From assembly GCA_005879535.1 (NCBI GenBank), contig VBKI01000031.1:1-51027 (forward strand): DNA of 51,027 nucleotides, read 5' to 3'. A model generated the notes under the pieces. That model was not told the origin of the DNA and searched no databases. It saw only the letters and a program-made list of their open reading frames with translations. The stretch is from Deltaproteobacteria bacterium (GTDB taxonomy: Bacteria > Myxococcota > Myxococcia > Myxococcales > 40CM-4-68-19). The position numbers were made by a program, and so were the translations under genes. Every line of letters begins with the position of its first letter. Position 1 is the stretch's first letter. Positions 41,044 through 49,564 of the stretch are shown piece after piece.

Positions 41044-41700
41044 TCCGTCGCTGCGCATCCAGCCTTTGCCTTCGTACTCCATGTACGCCGCGGTCCGGAC
41101 TGCGACCTCGCGTCCGAAGTACAGCTCGACCACGTGCAAGGCGAGATCGATACCGGAGGTGAGCCCGCCGGCGGTGAAGACCACCGCATCGCTCTGGACG
41201 TATCGCACGCCGCGCTCCAGCGAGATCTTCGGGAAGCGCTTCTCGAAGTCGTCCCAGGCATCGTGGTGCGTGGCGGCCTTCTTGCCGTCGAGGATGCCTG
41301 CCATGGCGAGCTTGTACGCGCCGGTGCAGACGGACATCAGCACCTGGCTGTGCGTGGAGGCGCGCCGCAGCCAATCCAGCATCTGCTTCGATTTTCCACC
41401 CTGCGCGCCGACGACCACGATGACCGGCGCGGGCGCGTCCGCGAACGTGTAATCGGGCGTCACCTGCATTCCGCCGCTGGTGCGGATCGGCGAGCGCGAA
41501 TCCGAAACCGTATACAGCCGGAACGGCATCCGCTCTTCCATGCTGGCCCCGCGGCTGTCGACGTGGACGTCCTGGAACACCTCCCAGGGTCCGGCGAAGT
41601 CGATCATCGTCGCTCCTTCGGTGAGCACGAAGGCGACGGCGATGGAGCCCTTGGGCGGCACGCTCAAGGCGGCGGCTACGACGAGCGCAGCAATCATCAT
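41041..41700 (-). CDS. DJ-1/PfpI family protein, exported
   Basis: A 219-residue class I glutamine-amidotransferase-like protein with a short hydrophobic N-terminus (MMIAALVVAAALSVPP), possibly a signal peptide. Conserved parts are AFVLTEGATMIDFAGPWEVF, VIVVVGAQGGKSKQMLDWL and the nucleophile elbow LMSVCTGAYKLAMAGIL, with later TAGGLTSGIDLAL. This is the isonitrile-hydratase/GlxA-like subgroup without an AraC domain. A nearby His in AATHHDAW may complete the site. Substrate unknown. It lies six bases after the ADOP permease stop and may share its transcript. Confidence 0.85.
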   Translation of the reverse strand: MMIAALVVAAALSVPPKGSIAVAFVLTEGATMIDFAGPWEVFQDVHVDSRGASMEERMPFRLYTVSDSRSPIRTSGGMQVTPDYTFADAPAPVIVVVGAQGGKSKQMLDWLRRASTHSQVLMSVCTGAYKLAMAGILDGKKAATHHDAWDDFEKRFPKISLERGVRYVQSDAVVFTAGGLTSGIDLALHVVELYFGREVAVRTAAYMEYEGKGWMRSDG

Positions 41701-41706
41701 GCCCTC

Positions 41707-44352
41707 CTACGCGCTCCGTAGCGCGATCATCGGGTCCACTTCGGCTATCCGGCGGGCCGGCACGAGGCAAGCGACTGCGCCAACCCCGGCGAGCACGGCG
41801 GCGCCCGCGACGTAGGTGACGGGATCGTGCGCGGCGATGCCGAAAACGAGGCCGGACATCACGCGGGAGATGGCGAGCCCGCCGAGGATTCCCAGGGCAA
41901 GACCGAGCCCGACCAGCGCCATTCCCTGGCGCACCACCATCGCCAGCAGCGAGGAAGGCGCAGCGCCCAGGGCCAGGCGGATTCCGATCTCCTGCGTCCG
42001 CTGGCTCACCGAATAGGCGATCACTCCGGCGATTCCCGCCGCAGTGATGAAGATGGCGAGGATGGCAAAGGCGCCGAGTAGCAGCGCGGTCAGGCGCGGC
42101 GAGGCCAGGTTGTCCGCGCGGACCTGCGCCAGCGTCCTCACCTCCGTGACCGGCTGCTGCGGATCCATCTCCTTGATCGTCCCCCGCACCATCCGCTCCA
42201 CGTCCGCCGCTGGCGCCCGACTGCGCACGATCAGCCTCAGGTCGAGGAAAGGCTGGATCGCGAACGGCGCATAGAGCTCGTTCCCGGGCTCCCGCTCGAG
42301 GCCGTGCTGCTTCACGTCGGCGACGACGCCGACGATCTGCACCCAGTTGGTCGCGCCGACGACCTTGATCCGCTTGCCCAACGCGTCCTCGCCGGGAAAG
42401 AAATGGCGAGCGAACGACTGGTTCACGATGGCGACCGGTGGCGCCGGATCGCGATCCATCGCGGTAAATGCACGGCCGGCGAGCAATGGGACCCCCATGG
42501 TCTGGAACAGGTCCGGAGTGGCCGTCTCCAGGTCCGCCCGCGGCCGCGGACCATCCGACGGCGGCGCTCCCTCGATCTGGAACTCCACCCCGAATGGATT
42601 CGTGTCGTTGAGCGGGACGGACCCCGTCAGCGCTGCGGAGATCACGCCGGGCTCCACGCGAATCCGGTCCAGGAGGCCGTCGCCAAAGGTGCGGATCTGT
42701 TCGGGCCTCCCAGAGCGGCTCCAGTTCAGATCGACGCGCGCGGTGAGGACGTTCTCCACGTCGAATCCCGCGTCCACGGACTGGAGGTTGAGCAGGCTGC
42801 GCAGCATCAGCCCGGCGCCGATCAGCAGCGCGAACGACACCGCGACCTGCGAGACGATGAGCGCGCTCCGGGCACGCAGTCGGGCGCGGTGCGCGGTCGC
42901 GCCCGCTCCTTCCTTCAGGTCCGCGGCGAGATTCGCGCGCGCCGGCAGCGCCGGCAGGCATCCGAGCAGCGTCCCGGTGAACAACGACAGTCCCAGCGCG
43001 AACAGCAGGACCCGCCCGTCCAGCCGGATCTCGGAGGCGCGGGTGGTGAACCGGGCCGCGAAGGCAGCAAGCGCATCGAGCCCCCAGCTCGCGACCAGCA
43101 CGCCGAGAACGCCTCCGGCGATCGCCAGGATCAGGTTTTCGGTGAGGAGAAGTTGCAGCAGGCGCAACCGCGTTGCCCCAAGGGCGGTCCGGACCGCCAT
43201 CTCCTTCTCGCGACGGACCAGCCGCGCCATGGTCAGATTGGCGACGTTGGCGCAGACGATCACCAGCAGGAAGAGAGTGGTGGCGAGCAGCACGATGAGC
43301 GTGGGACGCGCGCCGCGGGTCAGCTCATCGCGCAGGGACGCCGCGGTGGTGAGAAAACCCTCGCTCTTCGGATACGCGTCCGGATACGCAGTGTGCAGCC
43401 GCTCCGCGATCTGCGCGAGGTCCTTCTGCGCCGTGGCGAGCGTGGCCCCGGAGCGCAGCCTGCCGAACACGGTGAGCCCGCGCGCCGTCCGCGTCTGCGA
43501 CCACCGCGGCCCATTGCGGAACGGGCAGGCGACGCTGGGCATGAACACGTCGTTGACCCCCGGGTATTGCGGCATGGGCGCCAGCACCCCGACGACCTGG
43601 TGGACCTTGTCGTTCATGGTGAAGGTCTTGCCCACGACCTCCGGATCGCCGCGGTACGCGCGCTGCCAGTACTCGTACGTCAGGACGAGGACGGGGGCAG
43701 CGCCCTGCACGTCGTCGTCCGCCACGAACGTCCTGCCGAGCAGCGGGCGGACGCCGAAAGCGTCGAAGAAGTTCGCCGAGACCACGGCGGTGGAGACGCG
43801 CTGCGCCTCGGCGCCGCCCAGCAGCGTGAACTGCATCTGGTGGTACTCGACCACCGCGTCGAGAGCGCGGGTCTGCTCCCGGTAATCCTTCACCTCGAGC
43901 GGCGAGAAGCCGGCGTTCTCCACCCGGCCTCTCTGCAATGGCTGGAGCAGGTGGACCATCCGGTGTCCGTGGGCGTACGGCAACGGCCGCAGTAGGACCG
44001 CGTCGATGACGCTGAAGATCGCCGTGTTGGCCCCGATCCCGAGCGTCAGCGTGAGAAGGATGGCCGCGGTGAATCCGCGGCTGGCGATGAGAGCGCGGAT
44101 GCCGTACCGCGCATCGTGCAGCAGCGTGGCGAGAGCGCGCTCGCCGCGGCCTTGGCGCGCGGGCCGCTCCAGCCACTCCCCGAAATCGCGCGGCGCGGCG
44201 CCGAGCCGCTCCTTCATCCCGTTCCAGAAGAGGTCGGCGGCCGCCCGTGGCGAGAAACCCACGCCGTACACGTCCCGGCAGAGCCGGAGCAGGTCCTCGG
44301 CGTGGCGCTCGCGGAATCGTTTCGGGTAGGCGCGGAGGAAGAGTCGCAGCAT
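41707..44352 (-). CDS. ADOP-type ABC transporter permease (MacB/FtsX duplicated)
   Basis: An 881-residue permease. A ~90-residue N-terminal extension (LRLFLRAYPKRFRERHAEDLLRL) is typical of acidobacterial-type ADOP permeases. Then come two copies of the MacB_PCD/FtsX unit. The first has GFTAAILLTLTLGIGANTAIFSVIDAVLLRPLPY and EMAVRTALGATRLRLLQLLLTENL; the second has QTMGVPLLAGRAF and QEIGIRLALGAAPSSLLAMVV, ending PARRIAEVDPMIALRSA. No ATPase gene is adjacent. It is preceded by a PadR regulator nine bases upstream, the usual pairing. Likely exports small molecules or lipoprotein-type substrates; specific cargo unknown. Confidence 0.9.
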   Translation of the reverse strand: MLRLFLRAYPKRFRERHAEDLLRLCRDVYGVGFSPRAAADLFWNGMKERLGAAPRDFGEWLERPARQGRGERALATLLHDARYGIRALIASRGFTAAILLTLTLGIGANTAIFSVIDAVLLRPLPYAHGHRMVHLLQPLQRGRVENAGFSPLEVKDYREQTRALDAVVEYHQMQFTLLGGAEAQRVSTAVVSANFFDAFGVRPLLGRTFVADDDVQGAAPVLVLTYEYWQRAYRGDPEVVGKTFTMNDKVHQVVGVLAPMPQYPGVNDVFMPSVACPFRNGPRWSQTRTARGLTVFGRLRSGATLATAQKDLAQIAERLHTAYPDAYPKSEGFLTTAASLRDELTRGARPTLIVLLATTLFLLVIVCANVANLTMARLVRREKEMAVRTALGATRLRLLQLLLTENLILAIAGGVLGVLVASWGLDALAAFAARFTTRASEIRLDGRVLLFALGLSLFTGTLLGCLPALPARANLAADLKEGAGATAHRARLRARSALIVSQVAVSFALLIGAGLMLRSLLNLQSVDAGFDVENVLTARVDLNWSRSGRPEQIRTFGDGLLDRIRVEPGVISAALTGSVPLNDTNPFGVEFQIEGAPPSDGPRPRADLETATPDLFQTMGVPLLAGRAFTAMDRDPAPPVAIVNQSFARHFFPGEDALGKRIKVVGATNWVQIVGVVADVKQHGLEREPGNELYAPFAIQPFLDLRLIVRSRAPAADVERMVRGTIKEMDPQQPVTEVRTLAQVRADNLASPRLTALLLGAFAILAIFITAAGIAGVIAYSVSQRTQEIGIRLALGAAPSSLLAMVVRQGMALVGLGLALGILGGLAISRVMSGLVFGIAAHDPVTYVAGAAVLAGVGAVACLVPARRIAEVDPMIALRSA

Positions 44353-44361
44353 GGGGCCCCC

Positions 44362-44694
44362 TCAGATGGCGAGCAGCTCGCCGATCACTCCGGCGAGGAG
44401 CTTCGCTTCCGCCTGCGCGGTGCGCCGGCCCAGCGAGGTGATCCGGTAGTACGTCCGCCGCTCGTCGCCGGCCGAGGCTCGCTCGTGCACGTCGATCAAG
44501 CCGCGCTCGAGCAGACGGTCGAGCACGCGGTAGAGGTTGCCGGGCCGGATCCGGATTCGCCCCTGGGAGCGCGTCGCCACTTCCTGGACGAGGCCGTAGC
44601 CGTGCAGTGGCGCGGCGTGCAGCGCCGCGAGGACGAACAGCTCGGCGGGCTTCAGCGGAGGTGTGCTCGAATCGAGTATGCTCATATTGAGCAT
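44362..44694 (-). CDS. PadR family transcriptional regulator
   Basis: A 110-residue winged-helix repressor: LKPAELFVLAALHAAPLHGYGLVQEVATRSQGRIRIRPGNLYRVLDRLLERGLI contains the PadR core (quoted motif parts HGYGL, PGNLYRVLDRL). Two starts are possible, ATG 44694 and ATG 44685 (SILDSS); both lie inside a perfect 9-bp inverted repeat, so the regulator probably binds over its own start and represses itself and the downstream permease. The short C-terminal helix is truncated relative to long PadR-s1 members but normal for the s2 group. Confidence 0.88.
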   Translation of the reverse strand: MLNMSILDSSTPPLKPAELFVLAALHAAPLHGYGLVQEVATRSQGRIRIRPGNLYRVLDRLLERGLIDVHERASAGDERRTYYRITSLGRRTAQAEAKLLAGVIGELLAI

Positions 44695-44697
44695 ACT
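44675..44697. promoter_or_regulatory. Palindromic operator at the padR start
   Basis: AGTATGCTC - ATATT - GAGCATACT: perfect 9-bp arms around a 5-base centre, covering both candidate ATG codons of the PadR gene. Known PadR-family sites are of the AGTAT...ATACT type, so this is very likely the autoregulatory operator. Confidence 0.75.
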
Positions 44698-44732
44698 AGC
44701 GAGCGCGTGCTCCTGGTGTCAAACAGCGGCGG

Positions 44733-45149
44733 TCAGTCCTTGAAGAACTTCACCGCCAGCACGACGGCCGCCGCGCCGGCGGGGACGATGGCGAGAATCT
44801 TCACCAGCTTCGCGATCCGGTGCTCGAGCACATTCACGCGATCAGCGAACAAAAGCATCATCCAGTGCCTCGCCCGGGTCTCGTGCGTGGAGTACGCGAT
44901 GCGCCGCAGCAGGCCGGAGAGACCGTGCAGCGGCTGCGCCGTGCCGAAGACCGGCGTCATCGAGCGCAACTCCTGGCGATGCGTGAGGCCGCGGCGCGGC
45001 CGCATGTGCTCGATGTGCTCGGGCGCGGTCGGTGTGAGAGGCCGCGTCTCGTGCTCCATCGGCACGCCCGGCCGTTCATCGGCCGGAAGATCGGCTCCAG
45101 CCACGGACTTGTCGAGATGCTCGTGAAGCTGCCGCTGCCTGTCGGTCAT
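44733..45149 (-). CDS. Hypothetical membrane-anchored protein
   Basis: A 138-residue protein. The first ~100 residues are polar with many His, Arg and Pro (LHEHLDKSVAGADLPADERPG). One C-terminal membrane helix (ILAIVPAGAAAVVLAVKFF) follows AYSTHETRARHWMMLLFADRVNVLEHRIAKLVK, quoted here only as the segment before the helix. ATG 45149 has a strong GGGAGGA ribosome site. It follows the alcohol dehydrogenase gene by 14 bases on the same strand. Family not recognised; tail-anchored topology is suggested. Confidence 0.68.
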   Translation of the reverse strand: MTDRQRQLHEHLDKSVAGADLPADERPGVPMEHETRPLTPTAPEHIEHMRPRRGLTHRQELRSMTPVFGTAQPLHGLSGLLRRIAYSTHETRARHWMMLLFADRVNVLEHRIAKLVKILAIVPAGAAAVVLAVKFFKD

Positions 45150-45163
45150 GGAATCCTCCCTCG

Positions 45164-46306
45164 CTAGGCGGCGGGCGTGAGCACGCACTTCACGCAGCCG
45201 TCCCTCTTGTCCGAGAATGTCTTGTAAGCCTTGGGCGCCGCGGAGAGCGGGAAGCGGTGCGTGATGATCCCCTTCGCGTCGATGCGGCCCTCGCGGATGT
45301 GCTTCAGCAAGTGCGGCATGTAGCGGCGGACGTTGCACTGGTTCATCCGCAGCGTGATGCCCTTGTTCATCGCCGTGCCGATGTCCACGAGGTTCCAGGG
45401 CGGGCCGTAGACGCCGATGATCGACACGTTGCCGCCCTTGCGGACGGTCTGGATGGCCCAGTTGATGGCCACGGGGACGCCGGCCTGCATGAAGCTCATT
45501 CCGAGCACGCGGTGCAGCTTGCTGCCTTCCGCTTCCATTCCGACCGCGTCGATGGCGACGTCAGGACCGCGACCCTCGAACTGGTCCTTCAGGTAGCTGA
45601 CGATGTCCGGGACCTTCTTGAAGTTCACCGTCTCCACGCCGGCGTAGCGGCGCGCGAAGTCGAGGCGGTAGTCGACGTGGTCGACGGCGACCACGCGGCC
45701 GGCGCCGAGGAGCCACGCCGACTTCATCGCGAACAGCCCCACCGGCCCGCAGCCGAAGACCACCACGGTCTCGCCGCCCTTGATCTCGCCCATCTCCGCG
45801 GCCTGGTAGCCGGTGGGAAGGATGTCGCTGAGGAAGAGCACTTCCTCCTCTTCCATGTCGTCGGGAATCTTCATCGGCCCGACGTCCGCGAACGGAACGC
45901 GCACGTATTCGGCCTGGCCGCCGTCGTAGCCGCCGGTCGTGTGCGAGTAGCCGAAGACGCCGCTGGCGACGTCGCTGTTCGGGTTCGTGTTCTCGCAATT
46001 GGCGGACAATCCGCGCGAGCAATAGAAGCAGATGCCGCAGGAGATGTTGAAGGGGACGACCACGCGGTCGCCGCGGCGCAGGTTCTTCACCGAGGAGCCG
46101 ATCTCCTCGACCGTACCGGTGAATTCGTGCCCGAACGTGCAGCCTACGCGGGTGTCGGGCACGAGCCCGTGGAGCAGATGCAGGTCGGAGCCGCAGATCG
46201 CGCTGCGGGTCACCTTGAGGATGGCGTCGTTGGAGTGCTCGATCCGCGGGTCGGGCTTGCGGACGACCTTGACCTTGTTCGGTCCGAAATAGCTGAGCGC
46301 GCGCAT
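45164..46306 (-). CDS. Zinc-dependent alcohol dehydrogenase (formaldehyde-dehydrogenase-like MDR)
   Basis: A 380-residue medium-chain dehydrogenase. Catalytic zinc ligands are Cys in SAICGSDLHLLHG and His/Glu in CTFGHEFTGTVEEIG. The structural-zinc cysteines are in ISCGICFYCSRGLSANCENTN. The Rossmann motif is VVVFGCGPVGLFAMKSA, followed by VAVDHVDYRLDFA, where the Asp favours NAD. The AEYVRVPFADVGPMKIPDD and MGMSFMQAG-like insert fit the FDH-like/threonine-dehydrogenase-like subgroup often found beside stress genes. ATG 46306 is divergent from a lipoprotein gene by 44 bases. Substrate cannot be stated. Confidence 0.88.
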   Translation of the reverse strand: MRALSYFGPNKVKVVRKPDPRIEHSNDAILKVTRSAICGSDLHLLHGLVPDTRVGCTFGHEFTGTVEEIGSSVKNLRRGDRVVVPFNISCGICFYCSRGLSANCENTNPNSDVASGVFGYSHTTGGYDGGQAEYVRVPFADVGPMKIPDDMEEEEVLFLSDILPTGYQAAEMGEIKGGETVVVFGCGPVGLFAMKSAWLLGAGRVVAVDHVDYRLDFARRYAGVETVNFKKVPDIVSYLKDQFEGRGPDVAIDAVGMEAEGSKLHRVLGMSFMQAGVPVAINWAIQTVRKGGNVSIIGVYGPPWNLVDIGTAMNKGITLRMNQCNVRRYMPHLLKHIREGRIDAKGIITHRFPLSAAPKAYKTFSDKRDGCVKCVLTPAA

Positions 46307-46350
46307 GCGCAGAAAGTGCGGATCGGGGTCTGCTCCGGCAAACTGCTGGC

Positions 46351-47580
46351 ATGCGCGCCCTTCCCACCCTGGTGCTCGTGGCGTCGTGCGCCTGCTCGTG
46401 CGCACACTCGGCGCGTGGGCCGTCCGCGCAGCCATGCGATGTCCTGCCCGTGAACGCGGCCGCGGCGCTGATGACGTTCGCGACGGATCCTGGCGGCGGC
46501 ATTGCGCTGGGCGGCGAATCGGGCGGCCGCCTGCGCGCCGGAACCGCGGCGACCGATGCGCCCGGCGGATTCGTCCTTCGCGCAAACGGGGGCGGCGCAG
46601 TCCTCTGGATTCGTCCGATGGGCCCTGCTCGTCCCCTTGCGCTGACGATCGCGCCGGACGGCGGTACCGTCGTCGTCGGGCAGTCGCAGCGACACTGCAT
46701 CGCCGCACGCCTCGATGGTCAGGGGCGCGAAGTGTGGGCATCGACGCTGGCGGGCGACGGCGAGTCGGCCTGCAGGGCGGTCGCCTTCGACGAGCGGACC
46801 GGCGACATCTGGGCGGCGGGCGAATTCACCGGCACGGTAGGTCCAACGCGCGCCGCGGGCCTGACCGACGCCTTCGTCGTTCGCATCAGCGGCGTGACCG
46901 GAGAGATCCGGCTCGTGCATACATTCGGCGGCAAAGGCGCCGAACACGCGACGGCGCTGGCCTTGACCGATGCGGGAGATGTGATCGTCGCGGGGACGTT
47001 CGGGCGCGACGTGGACGCCTCTCTCTCCGAGGTGAGCTTCGGCAGCGGATCGGTGCGCGCGGCGGACGGGACCGACGGCTTCGTTGTCGCGCTCCAACCC
47101 GATGGGACCACGCGCTGGGTCTCCGTCGTCGGGGAGCACGGCGACGACGAAGTCGTCGGCATCGAAGCGCGCGAGTCCGCCGTCTATGCGGCGGCCAACC
47201 TTCATCGGCCGCGTGACGGCGCGCGCTGCGGAGGACAGGCGGCGATCCTGCGCAACCGCGACTGGGTGCGGGTCGAGGAGGACGAATGCGTTGCCGCCCG
47301 GGCGCTCACTTTCGACGACGCGGGGCGGCTCTGGGTCCTGGAGAACGCCGGACGCACGCTGCGCGCCCGCGCCTTTGCGTCGACGGATGGAGCGGCCCTC
47401 GGGACGCGGACGTGGGCGGCGGAACGCGCCTCGGTGCGCGGCATCGGGATCGCGCGCGTACCCGGGGGATTTGCCGCGGCGGCGACGACGGACGGCGAGC
47501 TGACGGTGTGTGGGAAACCAGTCGGAAGCGCCGGCGAGCGGACGCCATTCGTGGTGTGGGTGCGTGATTTGGCGCCATGA
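46351..47580 (+). CDS. Lipoprotein with beta-propeller-like repeats
   Basis: A 409-residue lipoprotein; LPTLVLVASCACSCAHS contains the lipobox. The body consists of repeating ~50-residue units with patterns such as ALTIAPDGGTVVVGQS, AVAFDERTGDIWAAGEFTGTV, ALALTDAGDVIVAGTFG and VGIEARESAVYAAANL, like SBBP/cell-surface repeat proteins common in Myxococcota. These predict a beta-propeller. Several Cys (near CGGQAAIL, DECVAAR, TVCGKP) may pair outside the cytoplasm. It is convergent with tolC across 109 bases holding a CGCGATTC/GAATCGCG inverted repeat with a 54-base centre. Function unknown. Confidence 0.77.
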   Translation: MRALPTLVLVASCACSCAHSARGPSAQPCDVLPVNAAAALMTFATDPGGGIALGGESGGRLRAGTAATDAPGGFVLRANGGGAVLWIRPMGPARPLALTIAPDGGTVVVGQSQRHCIAARLDGQGREVWASTLAGDGESACRAVAFDERTGDIWAAGEFTGTVGPTRAAGLTDAFVVRISGVTGEIRLVHTFGGKGAEHATALALTDAGDVIVAGTFGRDVDASLSEVSFGSGSVRAADGTDGFVVALQPDGTTRWVSVVGEHGDDEVVGIEARESAVYAAANLHRPRDGARCGGQAAILRNRDWVRVEEDECVAARALTFDDAGRLWVLENAGRTLRARAFASTDGAALGTRTWAAERASVRGIGIARVPGGFAAAATTDGELTVCGKPVGSAGERTPFVVWVRDLAP

Positions 47581-47689
47581 CGCGCGATTCAAGTTGACGG
47601 CCGTAACCGCGAAGCGCACCGACTGTTCCCTTCAAGGGCGTCTCGAATCGCGATTTGATTGGGGAGAATCCGCACGGCGCGCGCCGCGA

Positions 47690-48937
47690 TTACGGAAATC
47701 GCCCGCTCGCGGAGAGCAGGTCGATCCGCGCCTGCCTCGCCGTGTCCTCCGCCACGAGCGCCGCCACGTCTGCGTCGCGCGCCGTCCGAGCTGCGTCGAC
47801 CACTTCCAGGTCGTTGGTCGCCCCCTCCCGGTACGCCAGCATGGTCATGTCCAGCGCGTCGTGAGCCAGACGCGCCGCTTGCCGGGCCGACCGGACGCTC
47901 TGGTCCGCTCGCTGGACGGCTTCGAATGAACCGCGCACGTCGGAGCGTGCCTGCCGCAGAAGTCCCTCGAGCTGGGCCTTCGACTCCTCGTAGAGCGCGC
48001 TGCGCTCGCGCCGCAGGCCATAGCGGGTGCCGCCGTCGTACAGTGGGATGGTGAGGATGAGCTGCGCCTGCCAACCCGTCGTCGGCTGCGTGACCGTCGC
48101 CGGCGAGTTGTAGAAGGGCTGGACCACGGCGCTCAGCAGCGGGAGGTAGTCGGCCCAGGAGTCCCGCAGGACCTTCCGCGCCGCCTCTGACCGCTGCTGC
48201 GAAGCGCGCACGTCTGGCCGGTTCTCCTCGGCATCCCGCAGCGCGTCGGCGGGCGCCGGCGGGGCCGGCAGCGCGACCTGCTCTTCGACCTCGACAGGCC
48301 CGTCCGAAGCGACGAGGACTCCGAGCGCCTCGCGGGCACGCACGAGGTTGGCCTCCGCCAGCGCGAGCTGCGACTCGTCACCTGCCAACTCCTGGCCGGC
48401 GCGGACCTCGTCGAGCCGGTTCCCGCTGCCCACCTCGAAACGGGCATGCGCGTCATCCCGGTGCGCGCGGGCGCTGTCGCGCGCCTGGGTGGTGATCTGT
48501 ACCAGCCGGTGCTGCGCCATCACCGCCAGGTAGGCGCGGGCGGCGGCGACAGCGACCGTTCGGCGGGCGTCCTCCAGCGACGTGCGGGCGATGTCCACCT
48601 GCTCGCCGGCATGCGCCCAGGCGAGCCAGCGCTGGGGAGCGAAGAGCGGCAGGGAAAGCGTCGCGTTTGCCGCGATCGACTCGCGCGCCACGAGGGTGGT
48701 ACCCGAGGACGTGCGCGAGCTGTCCAGCCGCGTGCCGGTGCCGTTCGCGCTCAAGAAGGGCAGCGACGGGGCGCGCGCCTCCCTGAGGAGACCTTCTGCG
48801 CGCCGGATTTCCTGTTCGGCGATCAGCGCCGTCGGGTTGCGCGCAATGGCCCGCCGGACGGCGTCCTCGAGCGTGAGCCTCTCTTGCCCGAGCGCCGACG
48901 CGGCGACTGTCAACAGCGCGAGAACACTCCGCAGCAT
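47690..48937 (-). CDS. TolC-family outer-membrane efflux protein
   Basis: A 415-residue outer-membrane factor with signal peptide (MLRSVLALLTVAASALG) and two OEP repeats. The first begins LTLEDAVRRAIARNPTALIAEQEI and includes NATLSLPLFAPQRW; the second includes QAQLILTIPLYDGGTRYGLRRE. Helical segments RHAYLAVMAQ-like and LEVVDAARTARDADVAALVAE are typical. It should dock to the HlyD/MacB pair encoded divergently to the right, completing a tripartite pump. The shared 97-base gap with marR carries repeated TTGC..GCAA operators. Confidence 0.88.
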   Translation of the reverse strand: MLRSVLALLTVAASALGQERLTLEDAVRRAIARNPTALIAEQEIRRAEGLLREARAPSLPFLSANGTGTRLDSSRTSSGTTLVARESIAANATLSLPLFAPQRWLAWAHAGEQVDIARTSLEDARRTVAVAAARAYLAVMAQHRLVQITTQARDSARAHRDDAHARFEVGSGNRLDEVRAGQELAGDESQLALAEANLVRAREALGVLVASDGPVEVEEQVALPAPPAPADALRDAEENRPDVRASQQRSEAARKVLRDSWADYLPLLSAVVQPFYNSPATVTQPTTGWQAQLILTIPLYDGGTRYGLRRERSALYEESKAQLEGLLRQARSDVRGSFEAVQRADQSVRSARQAARLAHDALDMTMLAYREGATNDLEVVDAARTARDADVAALVAEDTARQARIDLLSASGRFP

Positions 48938-48983
48938 CGCGAACCGGGTTTGCCGCACGGCGGCCGGTTCTACGCGAGTGCGA

Positions 48984-49010
48984 TTGCAGGCGCAACCGTT
49001 GCAGTCGCAA
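48984..49010. promoter_or_regulatory. Paired TTGCAG(G/T)CGCAA operator sites between tolC and marR
   Basis: TTGCAGGCGCAA (48984-48995) and TTGCAGTCGCAA (48999-49010) are 12-base dyads with TTGC/GCAA half-sites spaced by 15 bases centre to centre. A further GCAATCATTGC dyad follows at 49007-49017. In a divergent MarR/efflux gap this is the expected place for MarR binding and control of both directions. Confidence 0.6.
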
Positions 49011-49034
49011 TCATTGCGATGTACACAGCTCGCG

Positions 49035-49475
49035 ATGGCCGTCCGTCCGGCATCGTCCCTCCGCGAAGAGATCGCCAGCGGCATCGTCCGCATCCGCCGG
49101 CGACTGGTCGCCGAGGCGGATCGCCGGCTGGCGGAGCAGGGAAAAACCGTGCTCGGCTTCCAGGTCCTCAGTGCGCTGCAGCGTCGGGGTCCCTCCGCGC
49201 AGAACGAGCTGGCCGAAGACATCGGGCAGCATCCCACGGGGTTGTCGCGCCTGCTGGAGGAGCTGGAGCATGCCCGCCTGGTGCGCCGCACCCGAGACCG
49301 CGCCGACCGGCGCAAGATCGTGGTGGAGGTGACCGCCCGCGGTCGCGCGCTGCTCGCCCAGGGAAGGCCGCTCGTCAACGCGGCGGTTGAACAAGTGCTG
49401 GCGCCGCTCGGGCGCGCCGAGCGGCAGACGCTGCGGAACCTGCTCTGGCGCATGCTGGATCGTTCCGATTCTTGA
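49035..49475 (+). CDS. MarR family transcriptional regulator
   Basis: A 146-residue winged-helix protein: FQVLSALQRRGPSAQNELAEDIGQHPTGLSRLLEELEHARLVRRTRDRADRRKIVVEVT spans the wHTH and wing (key parts ELAEDIGQHPTGLSRLL and DRADRRKIVVEVT). N- and C-terminal helices for dimerisation are present. It is divergent from tolC and upstream of the HlyD/MacB genes, so it probably represses the pump until a ligand binds. ATG 49035 was chosen by homology; the open frame extends further upstream without family similarity. Confidence 0.9.
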   Translation: MAVRPASSLREEIASGIVRIRRRLVAEADRRLAEQGKTVLGFQVLSALQRRGPSAQNELAEDIGQHPTGLSRLLEELEHARLVRRTRDRADRRKIVVEVTARGRALLAQGRPLVNAAVEQVLAPLGRAERQTLRNLLWRMLDRSDS

Positions 49476-49513
49476 AGCACTGTTGCGAACGTGTTTCACC
49501 GAAACGTGGCGCG

Positions 49514-49543
49514 TTGACGCTCAGCGCGGGGGCCCGTTACGGT
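49514..49543 (+). promoter_or_regulatory. Possible sigma70 promoter before the efflux adaptor gene
   Basis: TTGACG-N18-TACGGT in the 89-base gap between marR and the HlyD gene, followed by a GGAGG ribosome site at 49552-49556. The -35 is good, the -10 weak. Confidence 0.3.
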
Positions 49544-49564
49544 CCTAGGTCGGAGGCACCTTTG

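Noticed and set aside
47581-47689. CGCGATTC ... GAATCGCG inverted repeat between convergent genes
   Set aside because: Arms are 54 bases apart and only 8 bp; too weak to call a terminator or attachment site.
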